In this document: in pieces, positions 45,112 through 56,153 of the stretch | Layout of the letters: each line of letters starts with the position of its first letter | How positions within the stretch are numbered: position 1 is the first letter of the stretch | From: Acidobacteriota bacterium | GTDB taxonomy: Bacteria; Acidobacteriota; Blastocatellia; Pyrinomonadales; Pyrinomonadaceae | NCBI GenBank assembly: GCA_029781855.1 | Contig: JAKOVX010000007.1 | Span: 48,001 to 112,000 of the forward strand | DNA length: 64,000 nucleotides | Direction of reading: 5' to 3' | Translations under genes and position numbers: made by a program | The notes under the pieces: generated by a model | What the model saw: only the letters and a program-made list of their open reading frames with translations | Told to the model about the DNA's origin: nothing | The model's database searches: none

Positions 45112-46533
45112 TTATACGTCGTAGTACATTGAGTATTCGAGCGGATGCGGACGCAGCCGAAGCGGCGTGATTTCGTTCTCACGTTTGTACTTGATCCAGC
45201 GTTCGATCATTGACGTGCTGAAAACATCGCCCTTGAGCAGGAAGTCGTGGTCGGCTTCGAGAGCGTTGAGCGATTCGTCGAGGCTGCCCGGCAGCGACGG
45301 AACGTTCTTCAACTCTTCCGGCGGAAGGTCGTAGATGTCCTTGTCAAGCGGAGCACCCGGATCGATGCGATTCTGGATGCCGTCAAGGCCGGCCATCAGC
45401 AGTGCGGCGAAGGTGATGTACGGGTTGCACGACGGATCGGGCGGGCGAAATTCCAGGCGCTTTGCCTTCGGCGACGTCGAAAACATCGGGATCCGAACGG
45501 CCGCCGAGCGGTTGCGGGCGGAATACGCGAGGTTGACCGGAGCCTCAAATCCCGGGACGAGACGCTTGTAGCTGTTCGTCGTCGGAGCAGCAAAACCGAC
45601 CAGTGCCGGAGCATGCTTGAGCAGGCCGCCGATATAGAATTTCGCCATTTCCGAAAGTCCCGCATACTCGTCGCCGGCAAAGAGCGGATTGCCGTCTTTC
45701 CAGAGCGACTGGTGGCAATGCATTCCCGAACCGTTGTCGCCATACAGCGGTTTCGGCATAAAGGTCGCCGTCTTGCCTGCCGCGTGAGCCGTGTTTTTGA
45801 CGACGTACTTGAATAGCATCAGGTTGTCGGCCGTGTGCAGCAAATTCGAAAATTTGAAATCGATCTCGCATTGTCCGGCGGTCGCGACTTCGTGGTGATG
45901 GCATTCGACATTGATGCCGACCTCGCCGAGGATGGTCGAGATCGAATTTCGGAGGTCCACCAGGGTGTCCTGCGGTGCGACAGGCACATAGCCCTCTTTC
46001 GCACGGATGTGATAGCCGTTGTTGCTCGAGTATTCGTCGCCTTCGCGGCCGGAGTTCCAGTGGCCCTCTTCGGAATTCACGAGGTAACCCGACGTGTGCT
46101 GGCCATTGTGGTAGCGAGCCTCGTCAAAAACAAAGAACTCGGCCTCGGGACCGAAAAACGCCGTGTCGGCGATGCCGGTAAATTTCAGGTAGCTCTCGGC
46201 ACGTTGAGCGACCGAACGCGGGTCCAATCCGTATCCTTCCTTGGTGATCGGGTCGACGGCATTCGCGATCAGGCACAGGGTCGTATCTTCGGTGAACGGA
46301 TCGATCCAGAAGCGGCTCGCATCGGGCACGAGGAGCATGTCGGATTCGTGGATCTGTGCCCAGCCACGCAAGCTGGACGCATCAAAACCGAATCCGTCCT
46401 CGAAGCTGTCTTCGGACAGCTGATCGATCGGAAACGTGAGATGGTGCCACGCTCCGATAAGGTCGGTGAACCGAACGGAAACGAACCTCGCTTCCTGGTC
46501 GGCGGCATAATTTAATACGTTTTTAGGATTCAT
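45112..46533 (-). CDS. glnA: Glutamine synthetase, type I
   Basis: 473 residues, typical GSI length. Makes glutamine from glutamate, ammonia and ATP as a dodecamer. Visible are [25 protein letters not shown] (metal Glu), [24 protein letters not shown] and RRPD-type [10 protein letters not shown]. The adenylylation loop [11 protein letters not shown] (Tyr near residue 400) is kept, so GlnE-type control is possible. A Shine-Dalgarno AGGAGA is present. Confidence 0.96.
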   Translation of the reverse strand: MNPKNVLNYAADQEARFVSVRFTDLIGAWHHLTFPIDQLSEDSFEDGFGFDASSLRGWAQIHESDMLLVPDASRFWIDPFTEDTTLCLIANAVDPITKEGYGLDPRSVAQRAESYLKFTGIADTAFFGPEAEFFVFDEARYHNGQHTSGYLVNSEEGHWNSGREGDEYSSNNGYHIRAKEGYVPVAPQDTLVDLRNSISTILGEVGINVECHHHEVATAGQCEIDFKFSNLLHTADNLMLFKYVVKNTAHAAGKTATFMPKPLYGDNGSGMHCHQSLWKDGNPLFAGDEYAGLSEMAKFYIGGLLKHAPALVGFAAPTTNSYKRLVPGFEAPVNLAYSARNRSAAVRIPMFSTSPKAKRLEFRPPDPSCNPYITFAALLMAGLDGIQNRIDPGAPLDKDIYDLPPEELKNVPSLPGSLDESLNALEADHDFLLKGDVFSTSMIERWIKYKRENEITPLRLRPHPLEYSMYYDV

Positions 46534-46822
46534 TATTTCTCCTGATCAATATGTTGAATTTATTTTTTCGTCTAAATTGAGTTCGTTCGGGATATCAAGT
46601 TTCAGAGTTTAGAACACCTCGAACGGAGCGCAAAGGCAGAGCGGCGGGCGCTTTGAACTGAGGAAGATTTCCGACAAAAATGTAAGATTGCCCGTTGCGG
46701 GCGGATCGATTGAACTAGAATATGCTACCTTTGACGCCAGATACTAAGGATTGGTTTCGACTGGACGTCAATGCCTGTAAGTCTTCTGAACCTTTAGTTC
46801 CGACGGATCGTACATCAGAGAT

Positions 46823-47353
46823 ATGCCCGAGAAAATGTTTTGCCCACGATGCGGAAAGGCCTTTGACGAAGGCACGAGCTTTTGCCGGACCTGCGGACTC
46901 GAACTAAGCGGTGTAACAACTCTTGTCACCGGCGACGAGGCAAACGCTCCCGAATTCATCACCCGACCGAACGGCAAGTTGATGCGGGCGGGCATCGCCG
47001 TGTTCATATTCGGGACGGCCCTTGCATTGGTGACTGCCGCGGTCAAGGATCTCGGTCTGTTTCCGGAAAGCCTCGGCAAGATGGTTTTTCTATTTGTGGT
47101 GAGTATTGGGATGCTGCTGATCGGTTCGGGTTTCGTATTTCCGTCAAAGGTTTACAAGAAACGCCGCCGTGTGGAAAATCAGGATCCCGCTCCATCGATG
47201 AAGAACCTCGAGACCGCGCCGCTCGCCAATTCGCTTGAACCCGGAGACCCCTCGGCATCGGTCATCGACTTCCCCGCCGACAACCGCGAAAAGGCATTCG
47301 CCGAGCCGGGCAGCGTCACAGAACGGACAACGCGTAATTTGGAACAAAACTAA
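46823..47353 (+). CDS. Zinc-ribbon membrane protein
   Basis: 176 residues. N-terminal zinc ribbon FCPRCGKAFDEGTSFCRTCG, then two membrane helices (about 55-75 and 90-110), and a polar tail. Such proteins are widespread and of unknown role. Convergent overlap of four bases with rimO. Confidence 0.78.
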   Translation: MPEKMFCPRCGKAFDEGTSFCRTCGLELSGVTTLVTGDEANAPEFITRPNGKLMRAGIAVFIFGTALALVTAAVKDLGLFPESLGKMVFLFVVSIGMLLIGSGFVFPSKVYKKRRRVENQDPAPSMKNLETAPLANSLEPGDPSASVIDFPADNREKAFAEPGSVTERTTRNLEQN

Positions 47354-48699
47354 ACGATCTCGCCGACGAGGTCGTATTCGTGGGCTTCGGTGATCTTTAC
47401 GTTGTAGATCGCTCCCACCTTCGGGTCGAGGTCTTCGGGCATGTCGTTGATGAGGATGTAGCCGTCGATCTCCTGTGCCTGGCCCTCGAGGCGGCCCTGA
47501 AATAGGAGGTCGGATTCCTGCGAGAGGCCTTCGAACAGGACGCGGTAGGTGTTGCCGATCTTCGCTTTGTTGAGCTGTTTGCTGATCTTCGCCTGCTCTT
47601 TCATCAGGCGGTTGCGGCGTTTGACGGCGACTTTCGGGTCGACCTTGTTCGGCAGATCGTAGGCGGCAGTTCCTTCTTCGTCGGAGTAGGTGAAGACACC
47701 GACGTTGTCGAAACGGCAATTTTGCACGAACTTGATCAGCTCCTCAAAATCCTCGTCTGTCTCGCCTGGAAAGCCGGTAATGAAAGTCGTGCGGATCGCG
47801 ATGCCGGGAACGGCTTCGCGGACGCGGGCGATGAGGCGTTCGAGCGATTCGCGCGTGCCGCCACGCTTCATCAATTTGAGCACGTTTCGCGAAGCGTGCT
47901 GTAGAGGCATATCCAGATACTTAACGGCCTTCGGCGTTTCGGCGATGGCGGAGAGAAAAGCGTCCGAAATATGCGTAGGAAACGCGTACATCGGGCGGAT
48001 CCACTCGATGCCGTCGATCTCGCCAAGGGCACGGATCAACGCCGCTAGAGCGTCGACCTCGCCAAGGTCTTCGCCGTAGCGGGACGAGTCCTGGGCGATC
48101 AGAACGAGCTCTTTCACGCCGTCCTTTGCCAACTGTCGAGCCTCCTCAATGATCGACCCGAACCGCCGCGATCGAAAGCTCCCGCGCATCGACGGTATCG
48201 AGCAAAACGCGCACGGCCGGTCGCAGCCTTCGGCGATCTTAATGAACGCCGTATGGGCGTCAGTCGCACGCAACCGCGGCGTGTATTCGTCGTAAAGATA
48301 CGTCGCGGATTTGTTGCCGATCGGCGAAATGGTGAGTTGTTTGGCGTCAAACTCGTCATCAGCCGCGTTCAGAATGTCGCCGACCTGCGAAGTGCCGATA
48401 AATGCATCGACCTCGGGCAGTTCCTTCATCAGGTCGTCGCGGTAACGCTCGACTAGGCAGCCGGCCACGATGACGCGCGTGGCATTGCCCTCAGATTTCC
48501 AACGGGTCGCCTCGAGAATGGCGTCGACCGATTCCTGTTTCGCAGATTCGATAAAACCGCATGTGTTGACGACGACCGTATCGGCCTCGTCGGCGTTATT
48601 CGTTATTTCGTAACCAGCCCCGGCAAGCTGGCCCATCATAACCTCGCTGTCAACGAGATTCTTCGGGCACCCAAGACTGACAAATCCTACTTTCTTCAT
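47350..48699 (-). CDS. rimO: Ribosomal protein S12 methylthiotransferase RimO
   Basis: 449 residues. Radical-SAM enzyme that adds a methylthio group to an Asp of ribosomal protein S12. N-terminal UPF0004 domain (VGFVSLGCPKNLVDSE with cluster cysteines, VNTCGF, AGCL), the radical-SAM EGCDRPCAFCSIP motif (CxxxCxxC) and a C-terminal TRAM domain. The CPKNLVDSE form separates RimO from MiaB. ATG 48699 starts MKKVGFVSLGC; a longer frame to 48732 is less likely. Confidence 0.93.
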   Translation of the reverse strand: MKKVGFVSLGCPKNLVDSEVMMGQLAGAGYEITNNADEADTVVVNTCGFIESAKQESVDAILEATRWKSEGNATRVIVAGCLVERYRDDLMKELPEVDAFIGTSQVGDILNAADDEFDAKQLTISPIGNKSATYLYDEYTPRLRATDAHTAFIKIAEGCDRPCAFCSIPSMRGSFRSRRFGSIIEEARQLAKDGVKELVLIAQDSSRYGEDLGEVDALAALIRALGEIDGIEWIRPMYAFPTHISDAFLSAIAETPKAVKYLDMPLQHASRNVLKLMKRGGTRESLERLIARVREAVPGIAIRTTFITGFPGETDEDFEELIKFVQNCRFDNVGVFTYSDEEGTAAYDLPNKVDPKVAVKRRNRLMKEQAKISKQLNKAKIGNTYRVLFEGLSQESDLLFQGRLEGQAQEIDGYILINDMPEDLDPKVGAIYNVKITEAHEYDLVGEIV

Positions 48700-48986
48700 T
48701 ATTTCGTAAATGAAAATTTTAACATTTTCCAATTATTAAGGATATTCGGCGGCAACGCAGCTTGGGCCGGAAAGCCCAATATCCCAGCAATTTACGGTAA
48801 TTGACTCGCTTAATGCGATGTGTTACGTTACCGTCATTCATTGGATGGTATTCACCTCATGCGTTATCTGAATTCCATTCAGAATGACGATCGTTAATGT
48901 AACGCGGCCCTTACCTCGGTAAGGTAATCCTTGTCGGACATCCACAGATGAATAGCCAGCGGCGGACTGCCCACATTTAAGTCTGT
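48700..48986. promoter_or_regulatory. Divergent intergenic region with two hairpins
   Basis: About 290 bases without a gene between rimO and the LuxR-type regulator. Perfect hairpins ttgggc/gcccaa (48762-48779) and ccttacc/ggtaagg (48909-48924) are present. No known riboswitch could be recognised. Confidence 0.4.
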
Positions 48987-50147
48987 ATGCTAAATCTCCC
49001 GGAACTCAGAATTATTAATTTGATCGGTCCGCTGTACCATGCCGCGGAGCAGGCTGATCCAGCGGCATGGGCACCGGTATATACCGAGATCGCGGATCTC
49101 GTATCATCGGAACGGGGAGCGTTGAACCTCTTTGTAAAAAACAAAGCCGAGTACAGCACTGTCACGGGGACATTTGACCCGGAATTTGACCAGGAATACG
49201 CCGCGCATTTCCACAACGTAAATCCGTTCAAGAATGTTGTCGAAAATATGAGATCAGGAGAGCGACTGAACCGCCAGGAACATCTCAAGGACGACGAATT
49301 TCGGCGAACCGAATTTTACCGGGACTATTACAGAAAATACAACTTTTTTCATTTCGAGCACCAGGTTTTTCTTGCGGAGCAAGGCATCGCCTGCGGCATA
49401 TCCTTGACGCGCTCAGAATCACAGGGAAATTTCACGTCCGATGATTTAAGCGTCCTCGAACTCCTGACACCGCATCTGCAGCGTGCGTTTAAGCTGTACC
49501 TGAATCTCTCGGACGTGAAGCGGGAAAACGGAATTCTGAGCGAAACGCTTGACCACGTTCCGCGGTGCGTCGTTGTTGTCGATCGGGATAATAAACTTGT
49601 GTATACAAATCGCCGGGCTCAAAGATTGCTCGATCGAAAGGACGGCTTATTTATCGACAAAAGCGGCCGCCTGACAACGTCCGCACGAGATGACGGCCGT
49701 TCGTTCAAACAGGTCCTCGACAGTGTATATTTATCCTCAGCCGAACCCGAAGCCGCGCGGGGCGGGGCGATGCTGGTATCGCGCCCATCCGGACTTCGGC
49801 CACTGCAAGTACTTGCGACGCCGATAGTGGAGAGCCAGTTTCTAGTCGACCGTTCGGAAACGCTCGCGCTGCTCTTTATTTCTGATCCCGAAGAACTGCT
49901 GGAAACGGTCGACGAAGTACTGACCGAGATCTATCGGCTCACTCCGGCCGAAGCCCGGCTCGCGTCGATCCTCGCGGGCGGCAGCAGCCTGGAGGATGCG
50001 TGCGATCTGTTGGAAATACGGAAAAATACTGCAAGAACGCATCTCAAGCATATATTCGCCAAAACCGAAACGAACCGCCAAAGCGAATTGGTCAACCTCA
50101 TACTTCGTGGGCCGGCCAGCATCCGCCAATCGAACAGTGGTGAATGA
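48987..50147 (+). CDS. LuxR-type transcriptional regulator
   Basis: 386 residues. N-terminal ~190 residues form a sensory region with helices like a GAF-type regulator; a PAS-like section follows (LDHVPRCVVVVDRDNKLVYT). The C-terminal HTH (about 315-375) shows LTPAEARLASILAGGSSLED and LEIRKNTARTHLKHIFAKTE, typical of LuxR/FixJ DNA binding. The ligand is not known. It stands alone before a long gene-free gap and the cohesin-type genes, which may be targets. Confidence 0.85.
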   Translation: MLNLPELRIINLIGPLYHAAEQADPAAWAPVYTEIADLVSSERGALNLFVKNKAEYSTVTGTFDPEFDQEYAAHFHNVNPFKNVVENMRSGERLNRQEHLKDDEFRRTEFYRDYYRKYNFFHFEHQVFLAEQGIACGISLTRSESQGNFTSDDLSVLELLTPHLQRAFKLYLNLSDVKRENGILSETLDHVPRCVVVVDRDNKLVYTNRRAQRLLDRKDGLFIDKSGRLTTSARDDGRSFKQVLDSVYLSSAEPEAARGGAMLVSRPSGLRPLQVLATPIVESQFLVDRSETLALLFISDPEELLETVDEVLTEIYRLTPAEARLASILAGGSSLEDACDLLEIRKNTARTHLKHIFAKTETNRQSELVNLILRGPASIRQSNSGE

Positions 50148-50993
50148 CCTATTTTCCGCTCTCATCCGTTTGGGTGACGACTGATGCCAGGATCAGTGCG
50201 AGAATGTTTTTGTTATAGCGCTGTCCAGACTTTTTGAACGAAACACATAATTGGTCGATCATCATGGCCCGAGATGCATGGTTAAAGTACCCTGCAGGTC
50301 TTGATACGGTCGAATTTCGGTCGAAGTTGTAGCCAGCTATACGATCGGGTTGGAACGTAAGTAGAAAAATGGGGACCGATTCCGTGAAACTCCCTTTTTG
50401 ATTGGTCCTGGTTCAGCAACGATGTGCCCTCGGCCGGCCTCGCTACCCACTTGTCGACGGGAGGTTCATCGCGAAGAAACGGAATTTCGTGCTATGCGGC
50501 CATGAGAATCTCAGAGTTCGAAATTCCGTTTCTTAGATGATTAGTGAACGTCTGGTCGCACGGTGTTCTCCGAACATTGGACGACGTACTTTTGAAATGA
50601 TCGAACCGTAAGCCACTGTTCCCTGACTCGCGATCACAGCGGCCCGGTCCCAGATTCGATCAAGACTTTGTCAGTTACCGCATTGAGCACATTTGGAATA
50701 CATGCGAATAAATTTGCAGCCGGTTTATCGTTTCGGAACGTTTCGGATCACGATCGTCCACGCTACACGACCGCACGAATAGCCTCATGTTTGGCTATTC
50801 GTTTCATCGATCAATTGAAATACACGTAGAGGCCTGAGGCTCTTTCGCCATTACCGATAGCACGTTCCGCTCCGGTTGGCCGAAACCTCCCCAGACCATC
50901 TACTATTTGGTTTCGTCCGCCAGGCCCGTGCAAAGTTCCCGCACGGCCTTCCACGGCCGATCCGTTTAGAGAAACAAGGAGAGGAGAACTCGT
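50148..50993. promoter_or_regulatory. Long gene-free region before the cohesin/dockerin genes
   Basis: About 850 bases with no supported gene. Two strong palindromes lie inside: 16-bp arms aagaaacggaatttcg and cgaaattccgtttctt (50474-50489 and 50519-50534, loop 29), and 10-bp arms acgaatagcc and ggctattcgt (50775-50784 and 50793-50802, loop 8). Near the end is a strong Shine-Dalgarno, AAGGAGAGGAG, about 8 bases before the next ATG. Confidence 0.6.
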
Positions 50994-53900
50994 ATGTCGT
51001 CGGTAATTAACCCCAATACTATCTTAGAATTGAATACTACTAATCGGACAAGAACTGACCTCGGAAGCCGGATATCGCGGTTGTCTTTATTGATCTCGTT
51101 ATTTATCTCGATGATGCTGCTTATCGCGGCAAGCGTAAATGCCGCGACTGTTGTCGTTGACCCGTCAAACGTCCAAGGCTGGGCAGTTCAGACGGGAGCC
51201 TGTGCTGGTGTAAATACCTCCGGCGCACAGTACGTGACCGGACCTCCGACCGCTCCCGCCGGAGTGGGAAGCCTCAGGATGACCGTGGGTTCTAACGGCG
51301 ACTCATACTACATATACAGGAATACTGCTTTTGACGGAGTGCTCGCCAGTCAACTAACCTCCCTGAGCTATGACACATTTGTAGCTACCTATGTGGACAG
51401 CCAGGCAATTGCAATAAATCTCAAGGTGGATACAGATAACGACGGAGTTTCCGATGACACTCTATGGTTTGAACCCGCTTACCAGGGTGCAGCGTATTTC
51501 CCTTCAAACCCTCAGGGGCCGCTGTCCGTGGGCATATGGCAGCACTGGAACGCACTAAACGGAGGATGGTACTCCGAAAACGGTGCCGGCGGATCCGGCC
51601 CTGGTTCTAACGTGAAATCCCTGGCGACGATCCTGGCCGACCTTCCGGTAGGTACAAAAATTGCTCCTTCTTCGATCGGAGGACTAGGCGGGTTAAGATT
51701 GTACTCAGGCTGTGGAGCGGGATCATGGGACAACTTTGACGGCAATGTTGACAATCTGATGGTCGGCGTAGCGGGCGTAACTACAACTTATGATTTCGAT
51801 CCTGATCCGGTTGCTCCGGGAATAAACCAGGCGGTTTACAATTCGGTGCCGGCCGTTCTTGCACCAAGCTATCCGAGCCAGCCCTTCCAAGCACAGCAGA
51901 CCAACGAATTCGGCGATTACGTACATATGGCCGGCAGCAGTCGTGTGCTTGACAGCGTCACCTTGACAATGGTCACGTGGGCGTACCAGTCCGAGGCGGG
52001 TAACGTCGCTTATTGTGCAGCCCATCCAAGCCGTTGTTCGGGTTCAGGTTGGACGCACGATTTCACACTTAATATCTACAATATCGGAAGTGGGACGGTC
52101 GGAACCAGATCGGTCGGGTCACTCATTGCTACTGTGACGCAGTCAAAAACCGTTCCTTGGCGTCCTGAACCTGGCGGTGGCTGCCCTGGCACGACATGGC
52201 TTGGCCCCGATTCAAATTGCTATAACGGCTATGCCTACAATGTTACGTTCGACATGAGCAGCTTGGCGGCAACCTTACCTAATGACGTAGTGGTAGGGAT
52301 CGTTTACAACACTCAAACTTATGGACCGGCACCGATGGGCGAAGTCGGCCCGTTCAATTCTTTGAATGTTGGCACGCAGCCCGGTCCGGCTTCCATTGGG
52401 ACTGACGACAATATCGACAGCGTTTTTTGGAACACCAATACGGCATCGTATTACACTGATGGCGGAGCTGCCGGCGTTGGCGTATTCCGCGAAGACTCGA
52501 ATCCGAGCCCCACGACCGGATGGCACGGGTACGGTACTATTCCCATCAAAATTACCGCCGATCCCGTGACGCTCCAGGTTGACGACGATCTGGCTCAGTG
52601 TCCGTCAGCCGGATACACCACGATAAGTTCTGCTATCGCTGCCGCTCCGGCCAACGCCGCCATCCAGGTGTGTGCCGGAAACTACAATGAAGATGTAACC
52701 GTTAACAAGTCTCTGACTATTTACGGCTCAGGCCCCGCGAGCACCACTGTTTCGGGACCGATCGGAGGAGGCGGAGCGACTTTCCAGATCGCCGCAAATA
52801 ATGTCGACCTTTCCGGGTTTACCATTACACGCGACGGCAATAATACGACGGATTGGAACAACCCAAGCCTGAACACAGCCGGTGTGGCGATCCAAGGGCA
52901 GTCTATATCCGGTACCGTGATCCACGATAACGTAATTACCGGAATGAGAACGGCGATCGATATCAATAACAGTAACGGACACACGGTCCGTAACAACGTT
53001 ATTGATAACAATCACACGGGCATGATCATGCGCAATCAGACAGACAACCTGACGGTGGTGGAAAACTTCATTACCAACAACCGTACTGTCGGCGTGCTGT
53101 TCCTCGATGCCAGTGGCGGTAGTAACATTCCTGTCCAAACTGCCTTGAACTGCACGTTCTCGAACAATAATATTAGCGGCAACTGGTACGGCCAGATCGT
53201 CGATCGGCAAACGGGAGGCTCACTTCCCGCCCCCGGAACCACGAATTTGAAAAATTTCAAGGGCAATTGGCTAGGAACATCCGCACCTATTGTAACGACC
53301 GCGAATAGTGCAGAACCGGGTTATGCTGTCCTGATCCCAGTAATTTACGGTGGTTCAGCGACGGCGCCGGGCGGCCAGCCCGACATTGCCGGGCCTGCAT
53401 CGGCGAACTTCCAGACCAGCCCGTTGCTGACCAGCGGTGTCGATACAAACATTGAAACCACCCCCGGACGTGGTACGTTCGGCTTCCAGGGCAGCACCGC
53501 CATAGTGACGGTGACACCTGCGGCCATGAATGGCTGGCTATTCTATAACGACGAGACCGACACGATCGACAATTCGCTTGGAACGTTTCTGGCGGGTCCG
53601 GGTACGACACCTGCCGGTATCGGAAGCGCTCAGATCAGCGTTTCCGGAACGCAGCGAAGGAACTTGGCGACTTACCAGTTCGCCGGAACGCCGCTAAGTT
53701 CGATCACAACCCTTGCGTATAGCACCTATAACCCTTCGGCGGGAAATGGCGGATCGGCGAATCGGTCTGGGTACCTTAATTTCAATGTCGATTTTAACGG
53801 CAGCGACACTTGGCAGAGACGCCTGGTATTCTTGCCCGTCGATAATGGAACGGTCGTCCAAAACTCATGGCAGGAGTGGGATGGTGTGAACGGAGGCAAT

Positions 53901-56048
53901 GCGCTTTGGCGTTACTCGGGCGCCACTTGGCCTGCAGGCATTGGCGAGCCGGGAACGACACCCGGTTCAACGACGAAGACCTGGAGCCAGATCCTTAGCA
54001 CTTATCCCGGTGTCCGTATTCGTGTTACCGATGCCTTCATGGGAATCCGTGTGGGAGAGCCATATGCCGACGGTTACACAGAAAACATTGATCTGTTCAA
54101 ATTCGGAACAAGTGCTTATACCACTAATTTCGATTTCGAGCCGGTGGCGGTTACTGCAACTATCGACCAAGCTGCAGGACAGCCTGATCCGACAAACGTT
54201 GGGCCGATCAACTTTACGGTAACCTTTAGTGAGCCTGTCACGGGCTTCACCGACAGTGACGTAGTTCTGGGTGGCCCCACAGGTGCCACCACAGCCGTCG
54301 TTACAGGCGGCCCGACAGTTTATAATGTTGCAGTCACCGGGATGACGTCAGACGGAGCTCTAACTGCAACTATCGGAGCAGGAGCCGCAACATCTATCGC
54401 CAGCGGGGCTCCGAATCAGGCTTCGACATCAGCCGATAACTCGGTTTACTTTGTCGCCACCTGCAACGCCGTTTCGATCCCGACCAACATCACCACGCTG
54501 ACGGGTCAACCGGTATCGGCGTCGGTAAACGTTGATGACCTGACTGGGCGCGGTGTGCTCTCGACGGACTTCACCGTAACATACGATCCCACAAAGTTAA
54601 CCTACGTATCGACTGACCTCGGTTCGGTCGACGCGGGAGCTACACCACCCACGGTCAATTCTGGAACGCCCGGTATTCTTGTTGTATCAATATACAGCGC
54701 GAGTCCTTTCACCGGTGCCGGAACGCTGGCGACTCTGCACTTTACGGCCATCGGGGCGCCTGCGACGTCGAGTCCGTTGACGTTCTCCGGCTTCGTGTTC
54801 AACGAGGGAGTTCCCTGCGTCGGGACTACTAACGGATTGATCTCGATCCTTTCAGGCACGATCTCTGGTACCGTCTCATATGGCAATGCCGTTGGTTCGC
54901 CGGCTCCTCCGCGTCACGTTCCGGGCGTTGCTCTTAACGCCACCGGATCGATCCCCGTTTCGACGAACACGGCAAGCGACGGCACGTATTCGCTGAGCGG
55001 TATGGGTGCCGGAGCCTATGACGTTACGCCTTCCAAGACAGGTGGAACGTTTTCGGCAATTTCGGGACTTGATTCGTCGTATATCGCCACTTATGTGGTT
55101 GGTCTCGCTCCGGGCAACACCATAAACGCGGCGCAACAATCGGTTGCGGATGTCAGCGGTAATGGGTCGATAACGTCCTTTGACGCTGCATTGATCGCGC
55201 GATACGTTGCTTCGTTACCGGGCTCAGGCACGACGGGAACGTGGAAATTTGTTCCCACGTCGATACACTACGCGGATGTCAACGCGAACCAGACCGGACA
55301 GGACTACTCAGCTCTGCTGATGGGCGATGTCACCGGCAACTGGTTCGATCCGTCAGCGACATTGCGTGAACCGGTTATCTTTACCGGCAAGCCGCTCATT
55401 GTCACTGCTCCGATCCTCTCGGCACCGGTAAGCGGCGAGGTTTCGATACCGATCGGTGTACAGGATACGACGGGTAAGGGAATCCTCTCTTATCAGTTTG
55501 ATCTACGATACGATCCGAAGGTTCTCGAGCCGGCTGCTGTTCCTACGGACATTGCGGGCACGATCAGCGAAGGCTATAACGTGACTGTCAATCCGTTGGA
55601 GCCGGGAGTGCTGAGGGTTGTCGTATTTGGTGTTCAGCCGCTTGCAGGCGAGGGCCAATTGATTAACCTGAGATTCAACGTAGTGGGATCGGTCGATTCG
55701 TCGTCGGATCTCATCTGGGAGAACTTTGTTCTGAACGAAGGCAATGTCTACTTCCAGACCGTCAACGGCCGGGTCCAGGTAACCGCGGCGTCAAATAACG
55801 CGTCCATCAACGGACGTGTGTTGACGACCACCGGACAGGGAGTGGCAAATGCCCGAGTTACGATCACCGACACCAATGGACAGGTTCGAAATGCTATTAC
55901 AGGCAGCTTCGGCATGTTCCAGTTTGGTGATCTTCAGGTCGGACAAACCTACACTATCAGCGTCGCTTCGAAACGTTACACGTTTGCTCCGCAGACGGTT
56001 AGCGTAACGGGAGATGCAGTAAGTGTGGACCTCATCGCACTGCCGTAA
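50994..56048 (+). CDS. Large secreted cohesin/dockerin-like multidomain protein
   Basis: 1684 residues. N-terminal signal/anchor (LSLLISLFISMMLLIAASVNA). Then a jelly-roll-like domain (about 50-270), a parallel beta-helix with repeated N-N-x-I turns (about 530-770, e.g. HDNVITGMRTAIDINNSNG), a second jelly-roll (about 840-1040), a bacterial Ig-like domain (about 1050-1150), a cohesin-like module (1157-1285), a beta unit (about 1290), a dockerin-like module (VADVSGNGSITSFDAALIAR, about 1384), a second cohesin-like module (1470-1590) and a C-terminal carboxypeptidase-regulatory domain. Cell-surface scaffold or adhesin is likely; no catalytic motif was seen. Confidence 0.8.
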   Translation: MSSVINPNTILELNTTNRTRTDLGSRISRLSLLISLFISMMLLIAASVNAATVVVDPSNVQGWAVQTGACAGVNTSGAQYVTGPPTAPAGVGSLRMTVGSNGDSYYIYRNTAFDGVLASQLTSLSYDTFVATYVDSQAIAINLKVDTDNDGVSDDTLWFEPAYQGAAYFPSNPQGPLSVGIWQHWNALNGGWYSENGAGGSGPGSNVKSLATILADLPVGTKIAPSSIGGLGGLRLYSGCGAGSWDNFDGNVDNLMVGVAGVTTTYDFDPDPVAPGINQAVYNSVPAVLAPSYPSQPFQAQQTNEFGDYVHMAGSSRVLDSVTLTMVTWAYQSEAGNVAYCAAHPSRCSGSGWTHDFTLNIYNIGSGTVGTRSVGSLIATVTQSKTVPWRPEPGGGCPGTTWLGPDSNCYNGYAYNVTFDMSSLAATLPNDVVVGIVYNTQTYGPAPMGEVGPFNSLNVGTQPGPASIGTDDNIDSVFWNTNTASYYTDGGAAGVGVFREDSNPSPTTGWHGYGTIPIKITADPVTLQVDDDLAQCPSAGYTTISSAIAAAPANAAIQVCAGNYNEDVTVNKSLTIYGSGPASTTVSGPIGGGGATFQIAANNVDLSGFTITRDGNNTTDWNNPSLNTAGVAIQGQSISGTVIHDNVITGMRTAIDINNSNGHTVRNNVIDNNHTGMIMRNQTDNLTVVENFITNNRTVGVLFLDASGGSNIPVQTALNCTFSNNNISGNWYGQIVDRQTGGSLPAPGTTNLKNFKGNWLGTSAPIVTTANSAEPGYAVLIPVIYGGSATAPGGQPDIAGPASANFQTSPLLTSGVDTNIETTPGRGTFGFQGSTAIVTVTPAAMNGWLFYNDETDTIDNSLGTFLAGPGTTPAGIGSAQISVSGTQRRNLATYQFAGTPLSSITTLAYSTYNPSAGNGGSANRSGYLNFNVDFNGSDTWQRRLVFLPVDNGTVVQNSWQEWDGVNGGNALWRYSGATWPAGIGEPGTTPGSTTKTWSQILSTYPGVRIRVTDAFMGIRVGEPYADGYTENIDLFKFGTSAYTTNFDFEPVAVTATIDQAAGQPDPTNVGPINFTVTFSEPVTGFTDSDVVLGGPTGATTAVVTGGPTVYNVAVTGMTSDGALTATIGAGAATSIASGAPNQASTSADNSVYFVATCNAVSIPTNITTLTGQPVSASVNVDDLTGRGVLSTDFTVTYDPTKLTYVSTDLGSVDAGATPPTVNSGTPGILVVSIYSASPFTGAGTLATLHFTAIGAPATSSPLTFSGFVFNEGVPCVGTTNGLISILSGTISGTVSYGNAVGSPAPPRHVPGVALNATGSIPVSTNTASDGTYSLSGMGAGAYDVTPSKTGGTFSAISGLDSSYIATYVVGLAPGNTINAAQQSVADVSGNGSITSFDAALIARYVASLPGSGTTGTWKFVPTSIHYADVNANQTGQDYSALLMGDVTGNWFDPSATLREPVIFTGKPLIVTAPILSAPVSGEVSIPIGVQDTTGKGILSYQFDLRYDPKVLEPAAVPTDIAGTISEGYNVTVNPLEPGVLRVVVFGVQPLAGEGQLINLRFNVVGSVDSSSDLIWENFVLNEGNVYFQTVNGRVQVTAASNNASINGRVLTTTGQGVANARVTITDTNGQVRNAITGSFGMFQFGDLQVGQTYTISVASKRYTFAPQTVSVTGDAVSVDLIALP

Positions 56049-56153
56049 TGCAGTTGCTATTACGGGCGGGGGCCCCACACCCCCGTCCGTGCTTTCATTT
56101 AACCTCACCGCGATCTAATATTGCTCGCAGAGTTTTCTTACAAGGAGATATTG

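Noticed and set aside
48700..48986. Known riboswitch upstream of the LuxR-type gene
   Set aside because: The two hairpins do not carry the conserved cores of riboswitches I know.
50148..50993. Hidden gene or tRNA in the long gap
   Set aside because: No frame of useful length and no T-loop/acceptor-stem pattern was seen; I found no tRNA anywhere in the window by eye, although a dedicated search was not possible.
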